DNA of 64,000 bases from Candidatus Barnesiella excrementavium (GTDB lineage: Bacteria > Bacteroidota > Bacteroidia > Bacteroidales > Barnesiellaceae), in NCBI GenBank assembly GCA_019115485.1, contig DXDM01000006.1:1-64000 (forward strand), written 5' to 3'. A model generated the notes under the pieces. That model was not told where the DNA came from, made no database searches, and worked only from the letters and a program-made list of their open reading frames with translations. The position numbers and the translations under genes were made by a program. The stretch's first letter is position 1. Each line of letters begins with the position of its first letter. This document shows positions 26,217 through 34,841 of this stretch, piece by piece.

Positions 26217-27464
26217 ATGAATACGCAACAATATAACATCAGCGACAATAATTTTGAACAATGCCTCAAATGTACGGTATGCACCGTCTATTGTCCGGTT
26301 GTTCCCGTAAATCCCAACTACCCGGGCCCGAAACAGGCGGGTCCCGACGGCGAACGGTTGCGGCTGAAAAGAGGCGAGTTTTTTGACGAAGCCCTCAAAT
26401 ACTGTCTGAACTGCAAACGCTGCGAGGTGGCTTGTCCCTCCAACGTGCGCATCGGCGACATTATCCAGCTGGCCCGCATCAAATACAGCCAGAAGAAACC
26501 TTCGTTGCGCGACATGATTCTGGCCAACACCGATATCGTGGGTACCCTGTCGTCGACCTTCGCCCCCGTGGTCAACACCACCGTAGCGCTGAAACCGGTG
26601 AAAGCGGTAATGGACAGTGTCTTGAAGATAGACAAGCACCGCACCTTCCCCAAATATGCCGGACAAACCTTTGTCAGCTGGTTCAAGAAAAACGCTGCCG
26701 ACAAACAGGAGCTCTACCTCAACCACGTGAGCTTCTTCCACGGCTGCTACATCAACTACAACTATCCCCAGTTGGGTAAGGACGTGGTGAAGGTGATGAA
26801 TGCCATCGACTACGGCGTGCATCTGCTGGAAAAGGAGAAATGCTGCGGCGTGGCCCTCATCTCCAACGGCCTCATCAACCAGGCCAAGAAACAGGCCCAC
26901 ATCAACATCGAATCGATACGCAAATCGGTGAACGAAGAGAAACGTCCGGTTATCGCCGCCTCGTCGACCTGCACCTTCACCATACGCGACGAATACCCCC
27001 ACTTGCTGCAAGTCGAGAACAGCGACGTGCGCGACTCGGTCGAACTGGCCACCCGCTTCATCTACCGGCTGCTCGAAGAGGGGAAAGTGAAACTGAAATT
27101 CCGCGACACCCAACCGGTGAGAGTCGCCTACCACACCCCCTGCCACATGGAGAAACTGGGGTGGGGCTACTACTCCATCGAACTGTTGCGGCAAATCCCC
27201 CATCTCGACCTGGTCGTACTCGACTCGCAATGCTGCGGCATAGGCGGTACCTACGGCTTCAAGAAAGAGAACTACCCCACCTCGCAAGGCATAGGCGAAT
27301 CGCTCTTCAAACAAATCAAGGCAGCAGGCGTACAATACGTAGCCACCGACTGTGAGACTTGCAAATGGCAAATCGAGATGTCCACCCCCTACGAGGTGAA
27401 GCACCCGATCAGTATCCTGGCCGAAGCCCTCGATGTGGAAGGAACCATGAAACTCAACAAATAA
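26217..27464 (+). CDS. glpC: Anaerobic glycerol-3-phosphate dehydrogenase subunit C
   Basis: Iron-sulfur subunit that anchors GlpAB at the membrane and passes electrons to the quinone pool. The 415-residue protein has two [4Fe-4S] motifs near the N-terminus (CLKCTVCTVYCP and CLNCKRCEVACP). Two CCG domains follow (CCGVALISN and CCGIGGTYGF, the latter followed by CETCKWQIEM). Length and layout match GlpC. Confidence 0.95.
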   Translation: MNTQQYNISDNNFEQCLKCTVCTVYCPVVPVNPNYPGPKQAGPDGERLRLKRGEFFDEALKYCLNCKRCEVACPSNVRIGDIIQLARIKYSQKKPSLRDMILANTDIVGTLSSTFAPVVNTTVALKPVKAVMDSVLKIDKHRTFPKYAGQTFVSWFKKNAADKQELYLNHVSFFHGCYINYNYPQLGKDVVKVMNAIDYGVHLLEKEKCCGVALISNGLINQAKKQAHINIESIRKSVNEEKRPVIAASSTCTFTIRDEYPHLLQVENSDVRDSVELATRFIYRLLEEGKVKLKFRDTQPVRVAYHTPCHMEKLGWGYYSIELLRQIPHLDLVVLDSQCCGIGGTYGFKKENYPTSQGIGESLFKQIKAAGVQYVATDCETCKWQIEMSTPYEVKHPISILAEALDVEGTMKLNK

Positions 27465-27505
27465 ACAAAATTATCTTATAAATCTTACATTAAAATCTAA
27501 TTATC

Positions 27506-28897
27506 ATGTGGAACTTTATGGCACCCCCTGCCCACAAGCCGGAACTCCCGGCCGACCAGATAGACTCCCGCTATAAGAGTCTGAGATGGCAGGTATTCTT
27601 AGGAATTTTTATTGGTTACGCAGGTTACTACATTGTCCGCAAGAACTTCTCCATGGCCATTCCCGAGCTGGCTCAGTTTGGCTACGAAAAGGGAGAGCTG
27701 AGTATCGTTTTGTCTATGAACGCCATAGCCTATGCCCTCTCGAAGTTCTTGATGGGTAGTGTATCGGACCGCAGCAATGCGCGGGTATTCCTCCCGTTGG
27801 GATTGATTCTGGCCGCCCTGTCCATGATGTTTATGATTGTTCCCGTTGTCGCCTTCGGTCCCGAAAACAAAGGTTGGGCTATCTTCATGATGGCCGCCCT
27901 CAACTTCCTGGTAGGTTGGTTCAACGGTATGGGCTGGCCCCCGTGCGGACGTGTGATGACGCACTGGTTCTCGGTAAAAGAGCGCGGTACCAAGATGGCT
28001 ATCTGGAACTGTGCCCACAACGTGGGTGGCGCCCTGGTAGGCCCGATGGCCGTTTACGGTGCCATCTGGTTCGGATCGTGGTTCTACGGAGCCGACACGA
28101 CTCACTACTTCCTCATCGGTACTTATGTATTCCCGTCGGCCGTGGCTATCCTCATCGCCCTCTTTGCCTACGTGTTGATTCGCGACACCCCGCAATCGTG
28201 CGGTCTGCCCTCGATTGAAAAGTATCGCAACGACTATCCCCGCAATTACAGCGCCAAGCAGGAAGAGGTGCTGACCACGAAAGAGATCTTCTTCAAGTAT
28301 GTGCTCAACAACAAGATGCTGTGGTTCATCGCCATCGCCAACGCCTTCGTCTACATGGTACGCTACGGCTGCCTCGACTGGGCTCCTACCTTCCTGAAAG
28401 AGGCTCAGGGCTACGACATCAAAGAGGCCGGTTGGGCCTACTTCGCCTACGAATTTGCCGCCATACCGGGCACGCTCTTCTGCGGTTGGGTGAGCGACAA
28501 ACTCTTCAAGGGTCGCCGGGCCATCACTACCATCATCTTCATGCTCATTGTGGCCGTGTTTATCTTCACCTACTGGCGATTCTCCGACAACTACACGCTG
28601 GTAACCCTGTCGCTCATCGCCATCGGATTCTTCATCTACGGCCCGGTGATGCTGATTGGTGTACAGGCTCTCGACCTGGCTCCGAAAAACGCAGCCGGTA
28701 CATCGGCCGGTTTGACGGGGTTCTTCGGTTACTTCTTCGGTACCGCTATCCTGGCCAACATCGTAATCGGTTACGTAGCCGAGCACGCCGGTTGGGACTG
28801 GACCTTTATCCTGCTGCTGGCAGCCTGCTTCCTGTCGATATTCTTTGTTAGCTTTACCTATAAAGAGGAACAATACCTGATTCAAAACAAGAAATAA
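27506..28897 (+). CDS. glpT: Glycerol-3-phosphate transporter (MFS)
   Basis: Organophosphate:phosphate antiporter of the inner membrane that imports glycerol-3-phosphate. The 463-residue protein has 12 predicted spans and the family signature RWQVFLGIFIGYAGYYIVRKNFSMAIPEL near residue 30. FNGMGWPPCGRVMTHWFSVKERG and YMVRYGCLDWAPTFLKEA are also of GlpT/UhpT type. It follows glpC by 41 bp and is probably in the same transcript; a hairpin after it may reduce reading into the phosphodiesterase gene. Confidence 0.94.
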   Translation: MWNFMAPPAHKPELPADQIDSRYKSLRWQVFLGIFIGYAGYYIVRKNFSMAIPELAQFGYEKGELSIVLSMNAIAYALSKFLMGSVSDRSNARVFLPLGLILAALSMMFMIVPVVAFGPENKGWAIFMMAALNFLVGWFNGMGWPPCGRVMTHWFSVKERGTKMAIWNCAHNVGGALVGPMAVYGAIWFGSWFYGADTTHYFLIGTYVFPSAVAILIALFAYVLIRDTPQSCGLPSIEKYRNDYPRNYSAKQEEVLTTKEIFFKYVLNNKMLWFIAIANAFVYMVRYGCLDWAPTFLKEAQGYDIKEAGWAYFAYEFAAIPGTLFCGWVSDKLFKGRRAITTIIFMLIVAVFIFTYWRFSDNYTLVTLSLIAIGFFIYGPVMLIGVQALDLAPKNAAGTSAGLTGFFGYFFGTAILANIVIGYVAEHAGWDWTFILLLAACFLSIFFVSFTYKEEQYLIQNKK

Positions 28898-28905
28898 CAC
28901 ACAAC

Positions 28906-28931
28906 GGTTGGGCGTGTAAAAACGCCCAACC
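28906..28931 (+). terminator. Hairpin between glpT and the phosphodiesterase gene
   Basis: A perfect 10-bp stem GGTTGGGCGT/ACGCCCAACC around a 6-base loop. No T run follows, so it may be a partial terminator or an mRNA-protecting structure. Confidence 0.5.
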
Positions 28932-29031
28932 CCTCAAACCGAATTAAGAGGATTTTAACATAACACATTAAGAACCGTTAATTCTATCCGTGAATCTTAA
29001 CAACACAATAATCACCTTAAAATTTTATTCC

Positions 29032-30477
29032 ATGCTAAAGAACCTATTTAAATTAGGCATCACTTGCAGTGTTGCCGTGGTGGCTCTCTCCTCATGCGAG
29101 AACCAAGATTTTACCAGCTTTAATGTCGATGTACAGCGCATTGAAGTCAACAAGATTTCTCCTGAAATGGCAAAAGTCCGCGACTATGTTCCCAAGTATG
29201 CCGTTATGGCTCACCGAGGTTCTACCTTCTGGGCTCCCGAAGAGACCGAGGCTGCTTGGCGCTGGGCCCGTGAAATGGGTGCCGACTATCTGGAATCGGA
29301 CTTGCAATGCACCAAAGACGGTGTAATCCTCTCCAACCATGATGACAACCTGAAACGTACAACCAACATCGAAAACGTGTATGGCGAACTGGTGCCCGAA
29401 AGCCGTAAGGATTTCTACATGCGTCACGGTTTGACGGCCGAACAAGCCGACGCACAGGTGGCCAAGGACAAAGCCTCGTTCCGCCCCTATTACGCCATGT
29501 CGTACATGTATGAAGAGTTGCTGGCACTCGATGCCGGTACCTGGTTCAACGAGTCGAGTCTGGAACAGGCCCGTCAATCTTTCTCGGACCAGAAACAATA
29601 TGTATCTACTCTGGAAGACCAAATCCGCTATGCTGAGGGAAAAATCCTGAAACGCGATGCTAACGGCGACCGTATCTACCAAGTAGAAGGTACCTGGGAT
29701 TCCGACCACCCCAGAGACTGCTTGACCTACACGTTTGAATACGAAGACGACCCCCAAGACACAGGCAACCGTCCCGGTGTGTACATCGAGTTCAAGGAGT
29801 CTTGGCTGAACCCGACCGACTTTGAGAAACGAGTTTACGACGAGCTCGACCGTCTGGGTTGGAACATCATTACCAAACCTTGCGACGGTGTAGCTCACTA
29901 TGTAAACGGCAAAGTAAACGTAGGTAACACCAACGGTAAGGTGGTTCTCCAAACCTTCTCGCTCGAAAGTCTCCGCCGTACGGCCGAATACTTCCAAGGC
30001 AAAATACCCATGTGTTTCCTGTTCTGGGAAGGTACCGCCGCTACCGACCTGAAATATGACGACCCCTCGGGCTATGCCTCGTTCATCAACCTGGGATTGG
30101 AGCACAAGGCTCACATCATCGGCCCCTGCATCGCCGGTGCACCCAACAACTATCCCGAAATGAACGCCCCCTGGCAAGCCTACCTCATCAGAAAAGCCGG
30201 TATGCTCAACCACCCCTACTCCTTCGACTCGTATGCTCAAATGGGTAAATATTTCGGGGAATACAACTGGGGTAATAACACTCAATTTGACGACCTCCTG
30301 AAATTCGACATCAGCGGTCAACCTCTGCCGACAAGCATCTGCGGTGACGGTGCATTCACCAACCGCTCCGAAATGACCTTGAAATATTTCATCGAACACG
30401 GATTGCGTCCCGCTCCTGCTCCCCAAGATGTTCCTGATGCCGTAGAAACACTCGAAAGATTGGGCTATTACAAATAA
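29032..30477 (+). CDS. Glycerophosphodiester phosphodiesterase lipoprotein (GlpQ-like)
   Basis: Hydrolyses glycerophosphodiesters to glycerol-3-phosphate outside the inner membrane. The 481-residue protein has a lipoprotein signal ending ALSSC (Cys22). Catalytic GDPD motifs are H61-R62 in MAHRGSTFWAPEET, E88 and D90 in ESDLQCTKDG, and H103 in SNHDDNLKRTTN. A GDPD is usually shorter; here about 110 residues lie between these and the next core motif (YIEFKESW), so there is an insertion. ATG 29032 is preferred to a GTG 42 bp upstream because it starts the signal peptide. The neighbours glpT and porin support uptake of the product. Confidence 0.9.
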   Translation: MLKNLFKLGITCSVAVVALSSCENQDFTSFNVDVQRIEVNKISPEMAKVRDYVPKYAVMAHRGSTFWAPEETEAAWRWAREMGADYLESDLQCTKDGVILSNHDDNLKRTTNIENVYGELVPESRKDFYMRHGLTAEQADAQVAKDKASFRPYYAMSYMYEELLALDAGTWFNESSLEQARQSFSDQKQYVSTLEDQIRYAEGKILKRDANGDRIYQVEGTWDSDHPRDCLTYTFEYEDDPQDTGNRPGVYIEFKESWLNPTDFEKRVYDELDRLGWNIITKPCDGVAHYVNGKVNVGNTNGKVVLQTFSLESLRRTAEYFQGKIPMCFLFWEGTAATDLKYDDPSGYASFINLGLEHKAHIIGPCIAGAPNNYPEMNAPWQAYLIRKAGMLNHPYSFDSYAQMGKYFGEYNWGNNTQFDDLLKFDISGQPLPTSICGDGAFTNRSEMTLKYFIEHGLRPAPAPQDVPDAVETLERLGYYK

Positions 30478-30525
30478 TTAAATACCGAAACAATACTATT
30501 AAACACAAAAAAAGAATATCGTAAT

Positions 30526-31857
30526 ATGAAAAAATATATTTTAGTACCAGTATTGGCAGCCCTGTCTTTCTCGGGTCTGGTTGCCCAGGATTTCGATACT
30601 GATCCTGTCGTAAAGATTCAAAACGACGACGTTAAATTTACCGTAGGTGCCCGCATGATGGCCGACGTGGCTTACTACCACTCCGACTTCACTCCGGTAA
30701 AATCGGGAGCAGCATTGACCGATGCCCGTATCCGCACCTCGATGTCGTATAAAGATTGGTATTTCTATGCCGACTTTGACTTCTCAAAAGGTAAATTTGC
30801 TCAAAAGAACATCTTCCTGCAATATGCCTTGGAAGGTCTCAGAGGTACTCACCTGTTCAAGGCCGGTTACTACAATAACCCTGCCTCCATGGCCAACAAC
30901 ACGAGCCGCGGCAGTTTGCACTTCATTTCGCGTGCCGCACCGGTCAACGCCATGTCGCCGGGTCGTGAGCTGGGTTTCAGCTACATCTTCTACAACGACC
31001 ACTTCTTTGCCAACCAAGGTGTGTTTGCCGAGAATATGTATAACGACCAAATAGCCGGTTTCCAAGGTGTTACATTCGGTGGTCGCTGGCTGTGGCGTCC
31101 AGTAAACAATGAAAACCACACGTTCCACATCGGTGCCAACTTCCGCTATGCCAACATCGCAACAGGCGAAGTGTACAACAATACGCTGCAAACCAACTAT
31201 ACCATCGGCACTTCGTTGGAAACTTACGTAGACCCCACCAAACAATTCGTAACGGCTACGATGCCTTGGGCCAAGAACGTATTCGATGTCGGTGCCGAGT
31301 TACTCTACAAGAACGACAACTTCTTTATCCGTGGTGAATACATGTACAAATATGTGACCAAAGAGCGCGACGACCAAACTCTGTTCGAGGCCAACCTCGG
31401 TTCTATCGACTCGTGGGGCTCGCTCGAATCTTGGCAAAAAGGTAACCCCCTGGGATCAAATCAATTCCACGGCGGTTATGTAGAAGCCGGTTACAAGATT
31501 TTCGGTAAAGCCTATGGATACAGCAATTCCGAAGGTTTGTTGAAAGGTCTGGACGGCCAAGCCTTGGAAATCGTAGCCCGTTACAGCTATGTAGGCTTGA
31601 ACGACATCGTGGACGGCGAACGCTATGTGCTGGGTCGTGACCAATACTATCCCGATGGTATTCTGGCCGACTATCCCTCAACCTCGTTGAGCATTGGCGG
31701 TGGTAACATGCACTCGGCTACACTGGGTATCAACTACGCATTCAACAAATTTGCACAGATCATGTTAAGCTACACTTACAACAACCTCGATCGTGACAAA
31801 TTTGCCTACGACGAGAACTTCCACACCGTGCAAGCTCGCTTGATGTTCCAATTCTAA
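30526..31857 (+). CDS. Outer-membrane porin, phosphate-selective O/P-like family
   Basis: The 443-residue protein starts with a signal peptide (MKKYILVPVLAALSFSGLVAQ), then a beta-barrel pattern with many alternating aromatic strands, and ends in LMFQF with the terminal phenylalanine of outer-membrane barrels. FTVGARMMADVAYY and DARIRTSMSYKDWYFYADFDFSKGKF resemble the OprO/OprP family. By position it probably lets glycerophosphodiesters or phosphate compounds cross the outer membrane; the exact solute is inferred. A strong double terminator follows. Confidence 0.85.
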   Translation: MKKYILVPVLAALSFSGLVAQDFDTDPVVKIQNDDVKFTVGARMMADVAYYHSDFTPVKSGAALTDARIRTSMSYKDWYFYADFDFSKGKFAQKNIFLQYALEGLRGTHLFKAGYYNNPASMANNTSRGSLHFISRAAPVNAMSPGRELGFSYIFYNDHFFANQGVFAENMYNDQIAGFQGVTFGGRWLWRPVNNENHTFHIGANFRYANIATGEVYNNTLQTNYTIGTSLETYVDPTKQFVTATMPWAKNVFDVGAELLYKNDNFFIRGEYMYKYVTKERDDQTLFEANLGSIDSWGSLESWQKGNPLGSNQFHGGYVEAGYKIFGKAYGYSNSEGLLKGLDGQALEIVARYSYVGLNDIVDGERYVLGRDQYYPDGILADYPSTSLSIGGGNMHSATLGINYAFNKFAQIMLSYTYNNLDRDKFAYDENFHTVQARLMFQF

Positions 31858-31919
31858 AATAATTTCATACATATCTGTAAAACAGTTCTTATTTCACGCT
31901 CTGCACTCGCAGACAACAG

Positions 31920-32020
31920 GCCCAGTCTACTTGTGATAAGTAGACTGGGCTGACCATAGGAGACAGCGAGGGGAAAGAAAGAGTCAACGCTACTCTTTCT
32001 TTCCCCTCTTCTTTTTTTCT
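31920..32020 (+). terminator. Double terminator after the porin gene
   Basis: First hairpin: a perfect 13-bp stem GCCCAGTCTACTT (31920-31932 with 31938-31950), loop 5. Second: a perfect 17-bp stem GAGGGGAAAGAAAGAGT (31968-31984 with 31992-32008), loop 7, then TTCTTTTTTTC. The second is a textbook intrinsic terminator. It closes the glp region. Confidence 0.9.
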
Positions 32021-32050
32021 CGGGACGAAACAGTCGTCAGGTCCCGCCCT

Positions 32051-32252
32051 CAAAACCGGATTTTCGTTTGCCCCTGCTCCCGACTTTGGCCCATCTTGCT
32101 GGATACCGCATCGGGGTGCGGTATGGCTGCGGAAGCCTGAGTATCCCCGCACCGTGACGCGGGAGTCGGCAAAAGAGGCATATCTAAGACAAAGCTCAGC
32201 CAAGCAAATTCGGCAAGCTTCTTTGCGTTGCGCTTACCTTTCGCTATCTTTA
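32051..32252 (+). repeat. Promoter-bearing repeat array before folB (2 units, the upstream one decayed)
   Basis: The gene-proximal unit has TTTG (32222-32225), a 19-bp spacer ending CCTTTCGC, and TATCTTTA (32245-32252), 17 bp before the folB ATG. Upstream family fragments are CAAAACCGGATTTTCGTTTG (from 32051) and GCTCAGCCAAGCAAATTC (from about 32194). Between them lies a perfect 8-bp hairpin ATACCGCA/TGCGGTAT (32103-32124). No gene is seen in 31858-32269. Confidence 0.7.
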
Positions 32253-32269
32253 CCCAAAAGTTTTTCGTT

Positions 32270-32623
32270 ATGAAGACAGCAATACATATAGGCTCCATGC
32301 GCTTCTATGCCTATCATGGCGTATTGCCGCAGGAGCAGAAGGCGGGCAACTATTTCAGGGTGGAGGCTACACTCTATACCGATTTCGCCCGGGCGCTCAC
32401 CTCGGACTCTCTGACCGACACCGTCAACTATGCCGACATCTATCAAGTTATTGCCGACGAGATGGCCCGTCCTTCGCAACTGCTCGAACATGTGGCCGGC
32501 CGCATCATCGCGGCCCTTACCCGACAATTCCCCTCCATCACCGGCGGCAAGCTCATCGTGACGAAAGAGAAGCCGCCCATTACCGGCGACATTCGCGACG
32601 TCTCGGTTGTGGTCGAGTGGTGA
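32270..32623 (+). CDS. folB: Dihydroneopterin aldolase
   Basis: Converts dihydroneopterin to hydroxymethyl-dihydropterin plus glycolaldehyde in folate synthesis. The 117-residue length is normal. Conserved sites are FYAYHGVLPQEQKAG (residues 12-26), the tyrosine in VNYADIY (53), LEHVA, and the C-terminal catalytic lysine region VTKEKPPI (K99/K101). ATG 32270 is chosen because the promoter repeat lies just upstream. Monocistronic, convergent with rpiB, 20 bp apart. Confidence 0.94.
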   Translation: MKTAIHIGSMRFYAYHGVLPQEQKAGNYFRVEATLYTDFARALTSDSLTDTVNYADIYQVIADEMARPSQLLEHVAGRIIAALTRQFPSITGGKLIVTKEKPPITGDIRDVSVVVEW

Positions 32624-32643
32624 CCCTGTGCGACTGCCAATCG

Positions 32644-33099
32644 TTATTGCTTCACCGGTATCTTGTCAATGCGACGTTGGTGGCGGCCGCCTTCAAACCC
32701 GGTATTCAAAAAGATGTCGACCAGGCGACGACACAAATCGGCCGAGATGAACCGGCCGGGCATCACCAGCACGTTGGCATCGTTGTGCTGACGGGCCAGC
32801 GAAGCAATCTCTTCGTTCCAGCACAAGGCAGCACGAATGCCCTGATGCTTGTTCAAAGTCATGTTTATGCCATTGCCGCTACCGCAGATGGCAATACCCG
32901 GATAGCACTCGCCCTGCTCCACGGCAACGGCCAGGGGGTGGGCATAGTCGGGATAATCGCAACTGTCGGTCGAATAGGTACCGAAATCCTTATAGGCAAT
33001 ACCCCGAGCATCGAGTTCCTGCATCACAACTTGTTTCATCTCATACCCGGCATGGTCGCAGGCCAATCCCACCGGCTTTCCCGATTTCAATATACTCAT
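32644..33099 (-). CDS. rpiB: Ribose-5-phosphate isomerase B
   Basis: Interconverts ribose-5-phosphate and ribulose-5-phosphate in the pentose phosphate pathway. The 151-residue protein has ACDHAGYEMKQ near residue 13, DYPDYAHPLA, and ICGSGNGINMTLNKHQGIRAALC around the active site; the general-base cysteine of the family is usually near this CGSG loop. Transcribed from a promoter-repeat array on its 5' side (33123-33275). Confidence 0.95.
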   Translation of the reverse strand: MSILKSGKPVGLACDHAGYEMKQVVMQELDARGIAYKDFGTYSTDSCDYPDYAHPLAVAVEQGECYPGIAICGSGNGINMTLNKHQGIRAALCWNEEIASLARQHNDANVLVMPGRFISADLCRRLVDIFLNTGFEGGRHQRRIDKIPVKQ

Positions 33100-33122
33100 A
33101 GACGTTCAATTTTATTTTATGA

Positions 33123-33275
33123 CAAAGATAAGTAAAGTGAGAGTAACGCATATCAAGTTTACCTGAATATGTTCTGTCAAACGTGTCTTTATCTGCTATA
33201 ACGAGCGCGAACGGCGAGAGCCGTGGCAAACGAAAACACGGTTTTCAAATTTGCTTATACCGAGCCTCAGCCTCA
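33123..33275 (-). repeat. Promoter-bearing repeat array before rpiB (2 units, the upstream one decayed)
   Basis: On the minus strand the gene-proximal unit ends in TATCTTTG (33130-33123), 24 bp before the rpiB ATG. The distal unit (about 33190-33275) keeps GAGGCTCGGTATAAGCAAAT, then GAAAACCGTGTTTTCGTTTG and CCACGGCTCTCGCC, nearly identical to the rsgA array, but its -7 element is lost. 33276-33591 is AT-rich with no gene that I can support. Confidence 0.7.
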
Positions 33276-33591
33276 GCAATCGTGAAGAGCATTTTTGAGA
33301 ATTATAACAAATAGTTTGCAGGTCTGTTGAAACTTATTAATTCTCTGGCAACGGTCACAAAAATCTCAAAAAGTTTTTCCGGATTGCGCCCCCAACTTCA
33401 CCAAACAAAAGAGTTTTTATATAAATAGTGTCATCGGGTCAAACCTTCTGAACCGTAATTTGTTACTACTTGGAAAAACGAATTGGACTACCTCTGATTC
33501 TCGTTGATTTCAATCCTCCTCCAAAAAGAAATTTTATACAAAAGTTAACAAGTTGATTGAAAAGCGATTAGGCAATCCACTTTGAAAAATA

Positions 33592-33599
33592 TACATTTG
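33592..33599 (+). promoter_or_regulatory. D15-type gene promoter, -7 element
   Basis: TACATTTG, exact to TAnnTTTG, 36 bp before the ATG at 33636. Confidence 0.6.
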
Positions 33600-33635
33600 C
33601 AGCCCACTCGTGAGAGAACCTAAACCAAATTATAT

Positions 33636-34841
33636 ATGAAACTATTTGTACGATATTCGCTCCTCTGCCTCGGCCTCCTCGCCGCAGGAACACTGTGCTC
33701 CACAAAGGCCCAGGTTACGACCGGGAACGACAGCACTACCGCAATAGCTTCAATCGACACACTTCTCTCTCCCGAACCGAAAGTCCAAAAGTTGAACATC
33801 TTCCAGAAGGTGGTGAAATATTTCAACGATTCGAACGAGCCACGGCCCGAAAAGAAATTCGACTTCGGTATTATCGGCGGGCCTCACTACTCGTCGACCA
33901 CCAAACTGGGACTGGGTATAGTGGCTTCGGGTACCTACCGCATGCGTCGCGATTCGCTCACACAGCTCTCCAACGTGTCGCTCTATGGCGATGCCACCAC
34001 CACGGGCTTCCTGCTCATCGGGGTGAAGGGCAACAACCTCTTCCCCGAGAACAAATATCGCATCGACTACGATTTCTACCTCTACACCTTCCCCAGTGAT
34101 TTTTGGGGAATCGGCTACGACAACGGGAACAACAACGCCAACAAGAGCAGCTACAACCGACTCGAAACCATCTTGCTCGCCAACTGGCTGGCCCGCTTCC
34201 ACCGGAATCTCTACGGGGGTGTCTCCACGGGGTTCAACTGGGTGAAAGGCTCGCGCTTTACCAAACCCGAGCTGCTCAACGGCGAGCCGCACGAGGTCAT
34301 CAGTACCAGCGTGGGACTGGTACTCACCTACGACAGCCGCGACTTTATCCCCAATGCTGCCCGGGGGGTCTATCTGAATGTGAACCAACGCTTCTTCCCC
34401 CGGTTTCTCGGCAACAAGCAGCCTTTCACCCGCACCGCCTTCATCTTCGACGTGTACCAGCGGTTGTGGAAGGGTGCAATTCTCGCCTTCGACCTGCACG
34501 GCGAGTTCAACTACGGCGACGTGCCCTGGAACATGCTCGCCTCGCTGGGCGGGTCGACCCGCATGCGGGGATACTACGAAGGGCGTTACCGCGACAAGAA
34601 CCTCATCGAGACCCAACTGGAACTGCGGCAGCACATCTGGCGACGCAACGGTATCGCCGTGTGGGTGGGAGCCGGAAACGTATTCCCCTCATTCTCGGGC
34701 TTCAAGTGGGGCCACACACTGCCCAACTACGGGATTGGCTACCGCTGGGAGTTCAAGAACCGGGTGAATCTGCGACTCGACTATGGATTTGGCAAGAAAG
34801 GACAATCGGGATTTTTATTCAACATCAATGAAGCATTTTAA
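33636..34841 (+). CDS. BamA/TamA (D15) family outer-membrane barrel protein
   Basis: The 401-residue protein has a signal peptide (residues 1-27, ending STKAQ). The beta-barrel surface-antigen domain contains the strand-rich ISTSVGLVLTYDSRDFIPNAARGVY, LGGSTRMRGYYEGRYRDKN (an RGY-type lid motif), and the C-terminal GFLFNINEAF ending in phenylalanine. No POTRA domains are visible, so it is a short member, not BamA itself. It is possibly involved in outer-membrane assembly or lipid handling. The last 14 bp overlap the start of the phosphoethanolamine transferase gene, suggesting coupled translation. Confidence 0.85.
   Translation: MKLFVRYSLLCLGLLAAGTLCSTKAQVTTGNDSTTAIASIDTLLSPEPKVQKLNIFQKVVKYFNDSNEPRPEKKFDFGIIGGPHYSSTTKLGLGIVASGTYRMRRDSLTQLSNVSLYGDATTTGFLLIGVKGNNLFPENKYRIDYDFYLYTFPSDFWGIGYDNGNNNANKSSYNRLETILLANWLARFHRNLYGGVSTGFNWVKGSRFTKPELLNGEPHEVISTSVGLVLTYDSRDFIPNAARGVYLNVNQRFFPRFLGNKQPFTRTAFIFDVYQRLWKGAILAFDLHGEFNYGDVPWNMLASLGGSTRMRGYYEGRYRDKNLIETQLELRQHIWRRNGIAVWVGAGNVFPSFSGFKWGHTLPNYGIGYRWEFKNRVNLRLDYGFGKKGQSGFLFNINEAF

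Noticed and set aside
28990-31857. Horizontal transfer of the phosphodiesterase and porin genes because of lower G+C by eye
   Set aside because: The change is mild, the genes fit the glp block, and codon bias in well-expressed outer-membrane genes explains it as well.
33276-33591. A gene in the 316-bp AT-rich gap before the D15-type gene
   Set aside because: No open frame with a start, a family motif or a plausible upstream promoter was found; it is reported as non-coding.
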